Under the pieces are notes generated by a model, which saw nothing but the letters and a program-made list of their open reading frames with translations, made no database searches and was not told the DNA's origin. This document shows, in pieces, positions 1-11,900 of a stretch of DNA of 64,000 nt. Position numbers and translations under genes: made by a program. Each line of letters starts with the position of its first letter. Positions within the stretch are counted from its first letter, which is position 1. Origin of the DNA: Calliopsis andreniformis (lineage: Eukaryota > Arthropoda > Insecta > Hymenoptera > Andrenidae); assembly GCF_051401765.1 (NCBI RefSeq), contig NC_135073.1:4402001-4466000 (forward strand). The letters are read 5' to 3'.

Positions 1-300
1 GTGTGCGTCTGCCAGCTCTCGGCGGTCCTCATTCGCGCGTGCGTCCCCGTGCCCGTGGAAATTTCGGTTATAATCGCGGGCTCGTCCAGGAAACGGAGTT
101 TTCCGTGTCGGGGAAAGTGTGATTCACGGGATGGCCCACGGGGACGGGCGGCGGGCAGCGGGGAGGGGGAGGATGGCGCGAAACGTGCGACCAATTGAAA
201 AAGAAGAGGCGCATTAATTTTGAATTTTTACTTGACGCCCATTGTTCCGCGCTGCGAGCTAGTTCACCCTCGCGGCCATTTCACGGGCTTCACTTTGCAC
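1..300. other. GC-rich island at left edge, no gene recognised
   Basis: The first 200 bases are strikingly GC- and CpG-rich compared with the AT-rich DNA that follows. A 65-codon open frame runs from base 1, but it starts at the window edge on GTG and is Gly/Arg-rich in a way expected of GC-rich non-coding DNA. It could be the edge of a promoter, a 5' UTR or a conserved non-coding block of a gene to the left. Confidence 0.4.
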
Positions 301-1310
301 CTGTGTTATATATTCGTTCCCGTTGAAAAATGGATTTCATCGTTGCCCGTCGGCCAAGCTTGTACTGGATGATTCAGGAATGGCAATGTTTCCGAGTGTA
401 TTTTATGCTCAGCCGTTGTAGTTGCTCGAGACACGCGAAATTTAACTCACGGTTACTTTCAGTCTATAATTAGATTGAAATTGTGACTTCGTAGTGTAGC
501 GAATTTAATTTTGGGTTTATCGTTAGGTGCAGTGATTTGATTCGATCAATACCAAGATACTTTCATCCTACTGTGGTCACTGAAGGGGGAGTGCATAGAG
601 TATTTGAAAAAAGCGTCTGAATTTTGAGGGACTCATAATATTGTACCGAGAAAAGTATGAAGTATCTAAGTTACCTTGGTTTTAGAAACAATAGTTTTGA
701 TAAAAAATGCCAAATTTTGGTTTCACGTTTATTACAACTGTCTGATATGTCGTCTTGCCATTTCGATATAAGTTTATACCTATAGATCATTGCTCGATAA
801 AAAGAAATATAAAGGATGCAAATCAGTCGATCAAGGAGGCCAACAAACTTGAGAAGTACATGTACATGAGGATTTAAAGAATCATGGTTTTATTTCTGTA
901 GCATTAACGCTACTCATAAAACCCCAGCTTCCAAGAAAAGTATCCAAAGCAGTCGCCATAACTTCATTACTTTACATTTAAAGTCTAAATATGTTTCCAT
1001 AACTTTATTATTTCACCTTTTAAGTATAAACAAGTTTTCAACAATATTTATTCTCATTTTAAAGTCTTTTATTTAGATACCCTAGATGCAATGTTATTAA
1101 TCTAACTTATGTCGTATACATCAAATATTTCATTGAATTAAAACCGATCGGAAGATAGTAAATGTTAGGTGTGCGATATGCACAAACTAACACAACTAAA
1201 GAAGGTATATGGCTTTTATTAAAATTCAAAAATTTCTTGGCATTTGGATCTTTAAAAACATTAACAAAACAAAAAATATATAAAAGTCGTTGAACGTATC
1301 GAGATCAATG
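301..1310. other. AT-rich non-coding stretch
   Basis: No exon-like frame, RNA gene or clear repeat was seen. The sequence is AT-rich with stops in all frames. Confidence 0.5.
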
Positions 1311-1312
1311 TA

Positions 1313-1414
1313 CACTCCCGTCCATAAGTCACTGAACGTATAAAATGGACGAAAGTGTATAAAATGTCCAGTTTATGCGTCCTTTATACGGTCGGTGACT
1401 TATGGATGGGAGTG
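1313..1414. mobile_element. Tc1-like MITE, 102 bp, TA target duplication
   Basis: The element is almost entirely an imperfect palindrome. The left end reads CACTCCCGTCCATAAGTCAC and the reverse complement of the right end reads CACTCCCATCCATAAGTCAC, with pairing continuing to about 45 bp per arm. It is flanked by TA at 1311-1312 and 1415-1416. Ends of the CACT...CATAAGT type with TA duplications are typical of Tc1 transposons. There is no coding capacity, so it would need a transposase in trans. Confidence 0.8.
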
Positions 1415-1416
1415 TA

Positions 1417-4400
1417 CATATCGCATTACTGGTGGCTAAAATACCCTCACTAGCTCACATATCCCCAATTCAATTATCAGAGGGGCTGGAACCAACTTTG
1501 GGGATGATTGTCACCCTTTCAACCAAGATAGTGGCTGATAAAAGAGTACGCATTGAATGTTTTTGGCTATTGTACAAGCTTTCAAACTTTCATTGAAATT
1601 ACTGATTAGCACTATACTTCGTTATTTTAATTTCAATACATTTAGCCGACCACAGTCATTAATCAGATAGCGTTAACTGGAGCACTCAGGGAGTAGTGGC
1701 AGATTCTTGTAATATTTTGCTATATGATATATAAATTAAAGTGTTTATATTTGTTTTAAATATTCTATTACAACATTACATCTCCCAATATTTTACTACG
1801 ATGGCAACAATGTATAAAATTATGTTGTTAGCCGTTTTTAACACGTTAATTATCTCGTAACCGAGGTAACATTGGCACATCCTATCAGTAGCATTAACAG
1901 CTAAAATTGTAAGGATCTGAGATGTCATTACCATTTAAATTTGTTTTTTTTTTTTTAAATATCTCATTCATTTATTCTTTTCATTTATTAATTTCTTCAT
2001 TGTATTTTCGCGGTAAATATACTTTTGACTCGATTACATTTACTAGATTACCATTTCTTCCAGTTCAAGAACGTATTCTCTGCGCTTTATAAAGTTACTT
2101 ACAATAAGTTACAAGCTTGCATCTACCAAGTCAACCCCGTACTCCCTTTTCCCCATTTTACTAAACTAACTAACTTAGAGAATATGTACTAAATAAAGTA
2201 TATGTAGACGTATTTGAATCTATGCAGAAACCTCTCCTATCTTTCAAATACAGTAGCGAGCAGTGATATCGATGAAATAGGGAATGCGTTTATCACGATT
2301 CATAACGATATCAGTAGCCATTAGCTATCAGCTGAGCTTTGCCTCATTGTAGACCCTTTTTGAGATCCACGCATTCTGTTGAGCACCACCGTTCTTGAAT
2401 CAGCCTTATATACATATTTTATACACGTACGTACATTGGAAGTCTGTATATGTTACGACTGTACGAACTCTAAACCCAGGGAGGCCATAATCCTTGGAAG
2501 GTTAACGATGAACATAACGGCGTCACCATATCCTCGAGACGTAAACCGAAACACGCTTTAACCGCCTATTAAGCCAGCACGTCTTTAACTTGTCAAACGG
2601 CTGATTTTACACGCGTTTAGGTTTCCGTCTTATCTCTTTTGCGTCAGTGGCTGCGGTTAAGGAGCGATTAATACCACGTTTCCGTTGAATTTCCTGGTCA
2701 GCGGCCCCTTGGAAAAACTTGCGATTAGACGATCACCGGCTGAGCGGAGATTCGCGTGAGAAATTACGTTTACGATGTCACGACTGAGCCATTTTTCATT
2801 CGCTTGAACCAACCGCAGACAGTTTGAAGCCTCGAGTTGATATGCATCAACATGATTAGTGAGCACTTTCAATTTTATACGAATACTCTTTCTATCTCTG
2901 AGCACTGTCTAATTGTATGCGTATCGTTTCCAACTCTGCACTTTCTTTCAGGTATTTAATTTCGTGTTGATGAAATTTCGGTAATAGATGAATCAGAGAT
3001 AGAGTATCTAACAAAATATTTAAATTCGTGCAAAATTGAACATTGTAAATTATTATAATTATAAAACATTCAATTTTATTGAATATCTGGTAGGTGAAAA
3101 TGTCCTTAACGTAACAAGACAAGTATGTAGTTGGTTCTTTTCTGAATATCTGCATGTTTTACTCAGATACACTTCCTTATTTATTATTATTAGTGAGATC
3201 TTTTCCTCCTACCATGATATTAAAATCTTTATATCTTGAATATAAAGATTCAAGAGATTCAAGATTCAAGAAAAGATTCAAGATTCTCTATAATATCTTG
3301 AATATTCATAAATTAAATATTTTCTCAGTATTTTTCGCCATACGTATTTCCTCCATCTTTTCTTGATTTTCTCTTGTTTCCATTCTTCTCGTTATTAAAT
3401 GAAAATAATTTTTTATAACAATCTCATGAAGATACTTTTTACTTTTTATAACATTCTTGATTGTAACCAGTTATAGTATTGTAAGACATTATTACTGATA
3501 TATCCTATAGTAATATTGTAGGACATTAATTATTGTAATCTTCTCTGCGTTGTTAATCCAATGAATCTGACCGTAGGTCGTTCAAGTATCGCTTACATAA
3601 CATGATGAATGAAATGTGCATGTTTAAAAGTGCACGAGTTCGTGATTGTTAGATGCCTGTAGTACATACACCCCAGTGAGTATATTTTATTAAATTCCAA
3701 TGACTCGGCACAGAATGAGAGAAAATGCTTTATACTGGTCGCCATTCCCGTTTGATCCGTGATAGCCATAAAAATGAAAAGCATTACGGGGGTCCGTTTG
3801 AAATTATAAAGGAATCGGTGTATATTGTAGTGTGGTGAAAATGACTACCGTGAGAGGTTCACTCATGTTTCAAATATAGCACACAATTAAACAGCATACC
3901 TCGCTGCAGAACTCAGGTAAAATATTTTAAAAATGTGATAATAGAAATTCCAAACATGATTGTACGTTTTACTGAAATTAAGGTAGTCGAAAGCTAACAG
4001 ACACTCAAATAATTAAATGATGGAGCAATTGAACTTGACAACTAATGAAGACAGAATTTTCAGATTCCATTTAGGTAGTAGCTGGATTTCTTGTTAACGA
4101 AAAGTTCTCTGAAATTTCCTAAGAACTTCTTAAGCTACCTTCTGGGAAAGTAACTTACCACCTCTCAGACTCATTATTACTTTTGTTTCTCATAGATTTT
4201 CATAAGAAATGTCTCGTAAGTTTACGTTTTGCAACGCTGCAATGCCCTAAAATCTCGTTCTTAGATAGATGCAGTACGAGGTAAACAGTTAGACCAAAAT
4301 TTTGTTTGCTGTTCATTCCGGAGTCGAAATGGCAAGTAGAATTATTGATAGTCACGAGAGAACTTGTCCATGTGGCTTGGTTAACCACTTCCATGCGGGA

Positions 4401-5610
4401 AGAAATAACTGGTGCCACTTAGCCGAGTGGCTTTAATGTTTACGCGTAAGAAGTTAGCAACGGTCTCGAGTTTTAAACGCTTTCTTCGTTAATGTTTCAA
4501 CTGAAACGCTCATAACTTTTCTCTATGTGCGGTCCACAGTATTCTTGTTCCCTTTCTCGAGATAAAATGGACGAAAATATACGTCCGTTGAAGGTGCCTC
4601 TCTAAATCTTAAATGGCCTCGTTGTGCGACAAGAGGGATCCTCGCTTGGAGAAACTTTTTAACTGTTTAATTAAAAGAGACGGCGGCATTGAAATTCCGC
4701 GAACTCTTTAATGAACTTTGATTGCCCGGGAGGGATTAAGAAGTTGACTTTTAGCGTGTCGATAGAAGGAACACAGCATTCTCGTCTTATTCGTCGTAAT
4801 GAGGATGAAAGTAAGAGGATTGAAATTGTTAGTTATTACGCTTGAAGCGAAGGCTGGGTTCACGTTGTTTAACGTCTTGTTTAACGATAAAATACATCGA
4901 AGTACAAGAAGTAAACACACAAGTAAATTAGCAGGTACTGGTAATAAGGAAGTCAATAATTCGACGTAAGAGGAATTTGGGACACTGAAATTTGGAGGTT
5001 TTTCCTGTTTTAGATCCTCGTCTATGCGCTGGAGATTTCTACCTCTTATGGCAAACTTTCATGAAAATGCTGACCACGTTTTACTTAACCAACAAACCTG
5101 AAGAGGGTCTGCCATTGGGAACAAATGAGCTTCAATCTACAAAAATGTTAGTTTTACTGACTAGAATTTGAGATCTGAGAAAAAATAGTAGCAGTTTATT
5201 CTTTAAAAATACATTCTATCAATAGAATTAAACAAAACTTATTTTAATTTGTATTAGTCTTCAAATCCAAGTTCAAATGCTTCCACTGGACCAATCGTCT
5301 AAGCCTCTTAAATTCCAATCACTTTCTTCCATATTTTTTAATATGGAACCCCAAAAGGGACGTCTTCTTCATTGGTTTGTTAGTTTAATAACCACCAACC
5401 CAGTCAGCTTACTATGAAGACTCAGAATAAGGATTAAATAGTAAAAATATTGAATTCTATCAAGTACAAATCAACTTAGTCCCTTTTAGTAAACTTTTTT
5501 TCTGTACTTACGGAGTTCCTGAGTTAGATCCAAACGTTTAATGAATCTAACATAAGACTTTGCCTAAATATTTGCTTTAACCACTTGTTCTCCGACGTAT
5601 TCTGATATTT
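1417..5610. other. AT-rich non-coding stretch with short simple repeats
   Basis: No gene was recognised. Around 3245-3286 a short repeat of the unit AGATTCAAG occurs about four times with small spacers. Open frames here are short, lack family features or have no ATG. Confidence 0.5.
3245..3286 (+). repeat. short imperfect AGATTCAAG tandem repeat
   Basis: The unit AGATTCAAG and variants recur four to five times over about 42 bp. It is probably replication slippage and no function is implied. Confidence 0.6.
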
Positions 5611-5634
5611 AGTTAGTCTAAGCCTAGACTAACT
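5611..5634. repeat. perfect 10 bp inverted repeat (hairpin)
   Basis: AGTTAGTCTA, loop AGCC, then TAGACTAACT. The stem extends about three more pairs if a G-T wobble is allowed. No gene lies nearby for it to terminate. Confidence 0.6.
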
Positions 5635-5897
5635 GAAATCTAGTCCACTCCTATTCGCTGTAATATGATAATGCAAACGTAATATGGATCGTAATAACGT
5701 CGATTTTTAGAGAAAAATGGTGACTTCTATGTAGTCCTCGACCAGCGATTAGATTGGCGCGTGTATGGGCCGTCAACGTATTAACGAAAGTAGTGATCCG
5801 AGGGAAGCTCAGTGGAGGGTAAACCTTTCGCTGGAATCTAATAGAGTTACCGTCGGGGTCCCAGGATTACTGGAAAATACGTCAGACTAGCCCAGAG

Positions 5898-5986
5898 CTG
5901 GCGCTGCATTGCGGTGCACCCTAACACATACCTAGACGCTTCCAATGCACCTACGCTCTGTGCGTCTAGGAACGATGCAACGCCAG
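5898..5986. other. candidate structured element: two-stem hairpin, 89 nt
   Basis: The outer arms TGGCGCTGCAT (5899-5909) and ATGCAACGCCA (5975-5985) pair at 10 of 11 positions, plus a closing C-G pair. The inner arms CCTAGACGC (5931-5939) and GCGTCTAGG (5962-5970) pair perfectly at 9 of 9. The region is GC-rich against AT-rich surroundings. It could be a structured RNA or an old mini-transposon. It does not resemble a tRNA or an animal pre-miRNA I know, because of the 21 nt one-sided internal loop. Confidence 0.45.
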
Positions 5987-8900
5987 AAACGTGCGGGTGG
6001 TTCGCTCGTCGGTGAGGGTTTTATCGGCGGATTAGCATTGCTTTACATAGTTTCGAACGGGTTAGCATAAGTTTCAGACCTCTGCTTGCCTCATGCCGCA
6101 GAAGCGAACGGAAGCTCGACGAATCCGCAAACCGGTTTTCAGTCGTTCTAGTCGCGAAATCTTCTAATCTTCCATCGAAAGCTCTGGCCTATGGGGACTT
6201 CTTTATTACGTGATCCATTTCTATATAGCACTTCTAGGTATGTGAGCTAAACAGTAACATCGTTATTAACTCTTTTGCAGCTGAAACGAGAAAGTACCTC
6301 TACTCTATTTGGTTTGGTTTGATTACTGCTGCACATTACTAGATATCTTGGAAACAATGCCAAAGAGATCATATAGATTATACGTTCATAGAATCTTTCT
6401 TTATTACCTTTACATTCTCATCCACTACTGAAACGGTAATTTATCGTGTGTAATAGTGACTACAAATTCATTTTAACAGTACAATGAGTATAATCAAATA
6501 TCGATGATCAACATTCTAAGATACTAACACTCCTCATCGAGTTCACAAGTTTCGTATCGCTATATTTGTTGATTTGTCTTGAGCTTCACCTAAGAAAACT
6601 TCGGTTTTCCTCCAAGGTCACATAGAAGGGCTGTTAGTCACGGTGAGAGCGTGAAGTTGCTACTCAAAGATATTGGGTAGTTTCCTGAATTTTGCAGATA
6701 ACTTCGCAGCTCTATGCTACAAGGAGCATGTAGATGAAGGACATCTTCGGCGTGAAGACGTTTGGCACGAACCTAGGGAAAACCAACCCTCGACTTTTTG
6801 ACCAAATCTCCATCAACTTCTTCCTTCTCATGGGTTTACGTGTCAGTGGCTGTCAAGAGCCAAGAAGGAATTTCAAATCTTCGAAATCTTGATTAAAATT
6901 TTAAAGATTTTCTGCCTATTAACATGCAAGCTGAAGAACTACCATAAATTGTGTAAATATACGGGACTTTAAAAATACAGTAATGTGGAAGTTTCAGTCA
7001 TTGGTATACATAGTGTCGTAGTCATGAAACGGTCGACAAGTAGTGATGGGACTTCGAATCTCAACTTCGAAGCGAGTCTTGTCGCCGACAAGGACCAGGC
7101 CAAACGATTAAGCGGCGTTTTGCCGTTTGGCGTTGTTGGCATTGGCGAGAGATGACTGGGGTGCGAGAGTATGGTGGGAGTGAGTGAAAGTGAAGAAAGG
7201 GCTTTTCCCGAGAAAGAAAACTCAGGAACAACAGAGTTGATGGTGACTTCGTACAAGCTAAATCGACAATTTTATTGTTCTTTAGAATTAATAAGCTGAC
7301 TTTAAATATTAATTTCACATTAGTTTTAATCATTTTTAAAAAATGTATTGTTATAAACGTATTTGTAACATAAAATATTAAGTATGGTAAATGAAGAATT
7401 TACGGTGATTTTACAAGATTATTTGTATGAAATGCTATCTGAAGTTAGCTGCATTAACGTAAATTTTAATTTTTAATCTGAAAGTTTGTATAATTCGGGT
7501 GCTAATTAACATCTTATCTGCTAAGTCTTTCTCGAGCCTTAGTTTGATTAAAAGTAGACCATGTGTTGAGATTTGTAGTTAGATTAATTTTCCAGAAAAT
7601 ATTCGTTGGTCTTAACTATTCTCGTTGCACTCTTCGTCTAGCCTCACCATTTCATTTGTCATTTCTTCGAGCAAACGTATGAGCTTAGAGTCTATCTTGT
7701 ACATGAGACAAACCTGCGTAGCAGTTTGTTCATCAACTACAGGTCATCGATGCTTATCTCTTTTTGAAGATATTGTGGAAGCTTACCCACATTATATCGC
7801 ATACTTTTTAATGTAGCAAATACTTTCCTTTCCTTCTATTCATGTTTTCTGAACATGTTTCAAACATTTTTTATATGCAAGTTTACACACGCAGGTGTTG
7901 CACCCCAAACGTTGGTGCAAAAAGGGGGATTCCTTCGAAGTATTAATCTCGGGCTTCATGAAAGTACAATTTACACCGAGAAGGGCAGTATAAATCTTCT
8001 TTTTCATTACTCTTCTAGCCCTATCCGCGCACAAAGCTAGGCCCCCCCACCCCCCGAAGTACACCCCCAGATTCGTTTCAATGCCTAACGAGTCCCGAAG
8101 CAATAAATACGGACTACAATGGATAGTAATTAGAGTGTATTTTAATAAAGGAACAATTAAGAAAGTGGGTCGCGTGCGAGGTAAGAAAGGCTGGGTCGCG
8201 ATTTACACTGTAGGGGAGTGGAAGGAGCGAAGAGTGAGGAGAGTTTTACACGGCGGCTTTCATTACCTATCTGCAGTCAGTATAATAGCGGCTCCTTTAA
8301 TTAGATGTGCAGGGCGATGCTTTTGTCTTCGAAAAAAGGAGCAGGAACGAAGGCACGCCAAACGGCGAAGAAGGATAATTCTGTACTGGTAGCTAGCTCG
8401 AACTTGGTGAATGAACCAACGCGCCTAAAAGCCTTTTCACCTGCGACACTTCGGTATCTCTGCTATTCGACACATATTCACACATTTTCCATCTTTTATG
8501 TTTACTTGCGATTCAAAATCCTTCGTTTTTGCAAACGGGATGGATGGCAAACATGGCTGTCAGTCTTGGTTGTTAGGAGAGATAGTCAGCGACGAGATAC
8601 AGTAGCTTACTTCAGCGTAAAGGATACTTGCCACCATAGATACGGTGCAATCAGTGTGAGTTTTCACGCGAGAGCACAGAGTGTTCGACAATTGGGGATT
8701 GTATTTCACGGTAGCTTCCTCTTCTGTATAGTAGCTGCACTGGCTGTTTTAACACGGATCAGTACATATCTGTAGATGAACTGTATAACTGTAAATTTGC
8801 TATTGTAGCTGATAGAAGTATTTAAAAAAGTTATTTAAGTTCTCACTTTGCAAGTGCAATGTTTAGTGTTCAGATTTTTAATGCCTGCCGCTCATTTTAT

Positions 8901-11900
8901 TACATAATTCATGCTATTATAAAAGCTATTCTTTTATGTTATACATGTCTTATCGTACGACGATAAATTTAAAACCGTTTTTAAAAAGTATTATTGCTCC
9001 AGAAATTATTAATTTTATTTCATTAAGTAACACTGAGTTTACTGCATGAACTCCGTTATCAGACTCATTTATTTTCTGTTTTTCGTAGTTACTTTGGCTT
9101 AGGTTCTATGGATCCTGCATACAGATTCTTATAATTGACAATACTGTTCATTTATAATGATTGTCAATACATCTCTACTAACTGAACTTACGAAATCATT
9201 TTTCAAGTTAAGAAAAGTAATGGTTATCTTGTTAAACATAAAGTTTAAATAACAATAAATGATTACCCATTCCTTTGAAATGAAGAATATGCAAGAGTAC
9301 ATTGACATATATTATAATTTTAATAAGAATCATATAGTAAGTGATTCTAAACCATTGGCCGCTAGTGAACTTCCACCACACATAGTTAAAAAAAAAAAAA
9401 AACAAAATTGTACAGTATTAATGTTAGGGAATGCCATTGTTCTGTCAATTGGTACAGGAATTTGGTTCTATAGATCTAGTAGTCACGCAATCACATTTCA
9501 ACTAAAGTTGCTTCGAACATTTCCACTCATACTAGTTTCCTCCTTGACAGTGTGTAATCTGTTTGAAGTCAAATAAAGAGTTGCTCCATTATCTACACGT
9601 AAATAGTGCTCTCTCGCGTATAATGCATAGGGACACCTCGAAACGAGAAAACGAGCAAAAAGGGAGAACTGCAGTGCACAGGGAGATAAGAGCGGAAAAG
9701 AAAAGAGAGTAATGACCAAATAGGAAAATATTTGAATAAAGGTATCGTCCGTTTACCGTACCTTCTGGGTTCCGTCAAGGGATGCTTCGATGGCTGGAAC
9801 ACTGAAGTAAATTGAAACAGAAAGGATTGAAAGTTTAATTGCATGCAACTCGGTATTCCATGTCCTCTTCTCGCTCTGGTTACCCTTCTTTCTTATTTAT
9901 CCTCCGCATCTTTATCAAGTCAACTGAATACCTAGCGCAGTCTAGAAAAGCTAAATCGATGAACACGCTAAAGGAGTATAAGAAAACAAATAGAGATCCT
10001 GGATCTTCGGGAGGGGAGGGGAGTGGCGTAGGTAGAGGAAAGAATTCGACACTGTTCGATGAAAGGTGAAAAAAGAAGGAAGCAGGATAAAGCAAGTACG
10101 TAATCAGAATGAAACCAGAATTATGCAGATGCTGGATACCCAATGTAAAAGCTAGGTAGTCGAGTATTCTTCGCGGAACTGGCCCCTTTAGCCAATAGAC
10201 ATCTGGGATTTCCTGAATTGAATGTAAATTACCTTTTGCTCTGTTCACGAAACGGCAGTCTATCGTTGAGCTTCTCCAAATAAGATCGCTTCCTTCACTA
10301 TTCCATTTCACTTCTTTGTTTTTGTCCTATCTCCTCTCATACTGAGATAGAAGAATCGCGAATTGTTTAGAAACGATACAGATATTTGGGACTGAAAGTG
10401 AAAGAACCAAAGAGATAAACTGATATGCAATATGTTAATTCCAAATATAGTTTATGGCATCTATTATAAATTAAATACTTGCTGATAGTAAAATTAATTT
10501 ATTACAATAAATCAAAGCAATGTCCTGATGCATATACATCATATAAAGTTTGAAAAGTTCATCAGGAAGGTTCTGCACAGAAGGCTGCAAAATTCTGTGG
10601 CCACTGTTCAAAGTCCGATCACGTTCTGAATTGAAAGATTCGATACGTTCTAAAATCCAGTAAATTCTATTAATCTGAGTTCATAGGTATCGAAAATTCT
10701 GTTAGTCCAATTTAGAAAAAACCATAACGAAAACAGAATCCTTTCTCCACACTGCTAATAGAGACGAAATACCCATATAGTTACCTTCAGAGAAGTTCAA
10801 AAGAATCATGGGACGGTTTCTCAGTTGCACAATACTACTCAATGAGTTCCCTGTTCCTCTATTATAGTATAATAAATCATAGTAATTGGTAATTAATCCA
10901 TAATAATTCTAAGTACTTTGTAACGTGGCGTTATGACTTTACAGCGCAGGATACATAAATATCAACAATTGCTGAGAGTTATGTGGCAAAGAAAACAGGA
11001 CTTTAGAAAATAGGTACCGTCATCGAGCTAGATCAAAGTTCTCTAGAAAATATACAATACATAATGAATTGACTTTCTCGAAGTTTCTCTATCTTTTGTT
11101 TATCGAAGCAGCGTAAACCCAAACATGTAATCTTAATACAGTATTGGGAGTGATGATGATTGTAGCAGGATCGAAAATTTCCATCAATGAATTTCTCTGT
11201 TGTGTTGAATTGTAAACGCGGCGCTATTGACTGGTTGTTAATATTGTTTCATTGTGGCAGGCCTGGAATAGAATATCGTAGTATTAGGCGGTAATCCTAT
11301 TTACTTAATGCACAAAATGACGCGTGATTAAACGTTGCTACAGGTATGACTGTCGATGTAACGGGTTGATCGAACGTAATTACAGAATAATGGATATTCT
11401 GGGATGTTTTTCGCTGACGCATTAATTTATTTGTCATTATGCAAATTTGTATTGATGGAATTAATTATGCAGAGTACTTTGACGGTTACGTGACAGAGAC
11501 GAGGCATTTTCAGAAATGTGCTTTTGAACTGCATGACATACAAAAAAGTTAAACTTTTTTAGCAAAATTCGAAGAAGGATCCAAACATGTAAAATCTTTT
11601 TGAGAACATATTCAGTCTTAGTCGTTTTTTGATAACAGTGCGGTATAATCTCAATTGAGTAGGTTTCTTGATACAATGACAATAAGAATGCAGTAGAATG
11701 CAAGACTTGAATTAAGACTTGAATAAATCACCAGGAGGATGTTCTAAGATTGAGTCTTGTGTTCACCCAATTAAGCGAAGCCTAACTACTATTGCTTCAA
11801 ATTCCAATTATAAGACATACTGTTTTAAAAGATTAACTCGAAGTAACCTTCAAAGTAAAATTAAGTTTATCAAATACCTTATGATGTATTGAAAATTTTG

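Noticed and set aside
1402..1596. 64-codon frame starting inside the Tc1-like MITE
   Set aside because: It starts within the palindromic end of the mobile element and has no family resemblance.
8305..8775. 156-codon open frame, the longest in the window
   Set aside because: No recognisable domain, overlaps another open frame, mixed low-information composition, no convincing splice context. Length alone is compatible with chance in a locally GC-richer patch.
9880..10311. 143-codon minus-strand open frame
   Set aside because: Pro/Phe/Ser-rich, opposite to another open frame, no family resemblance.
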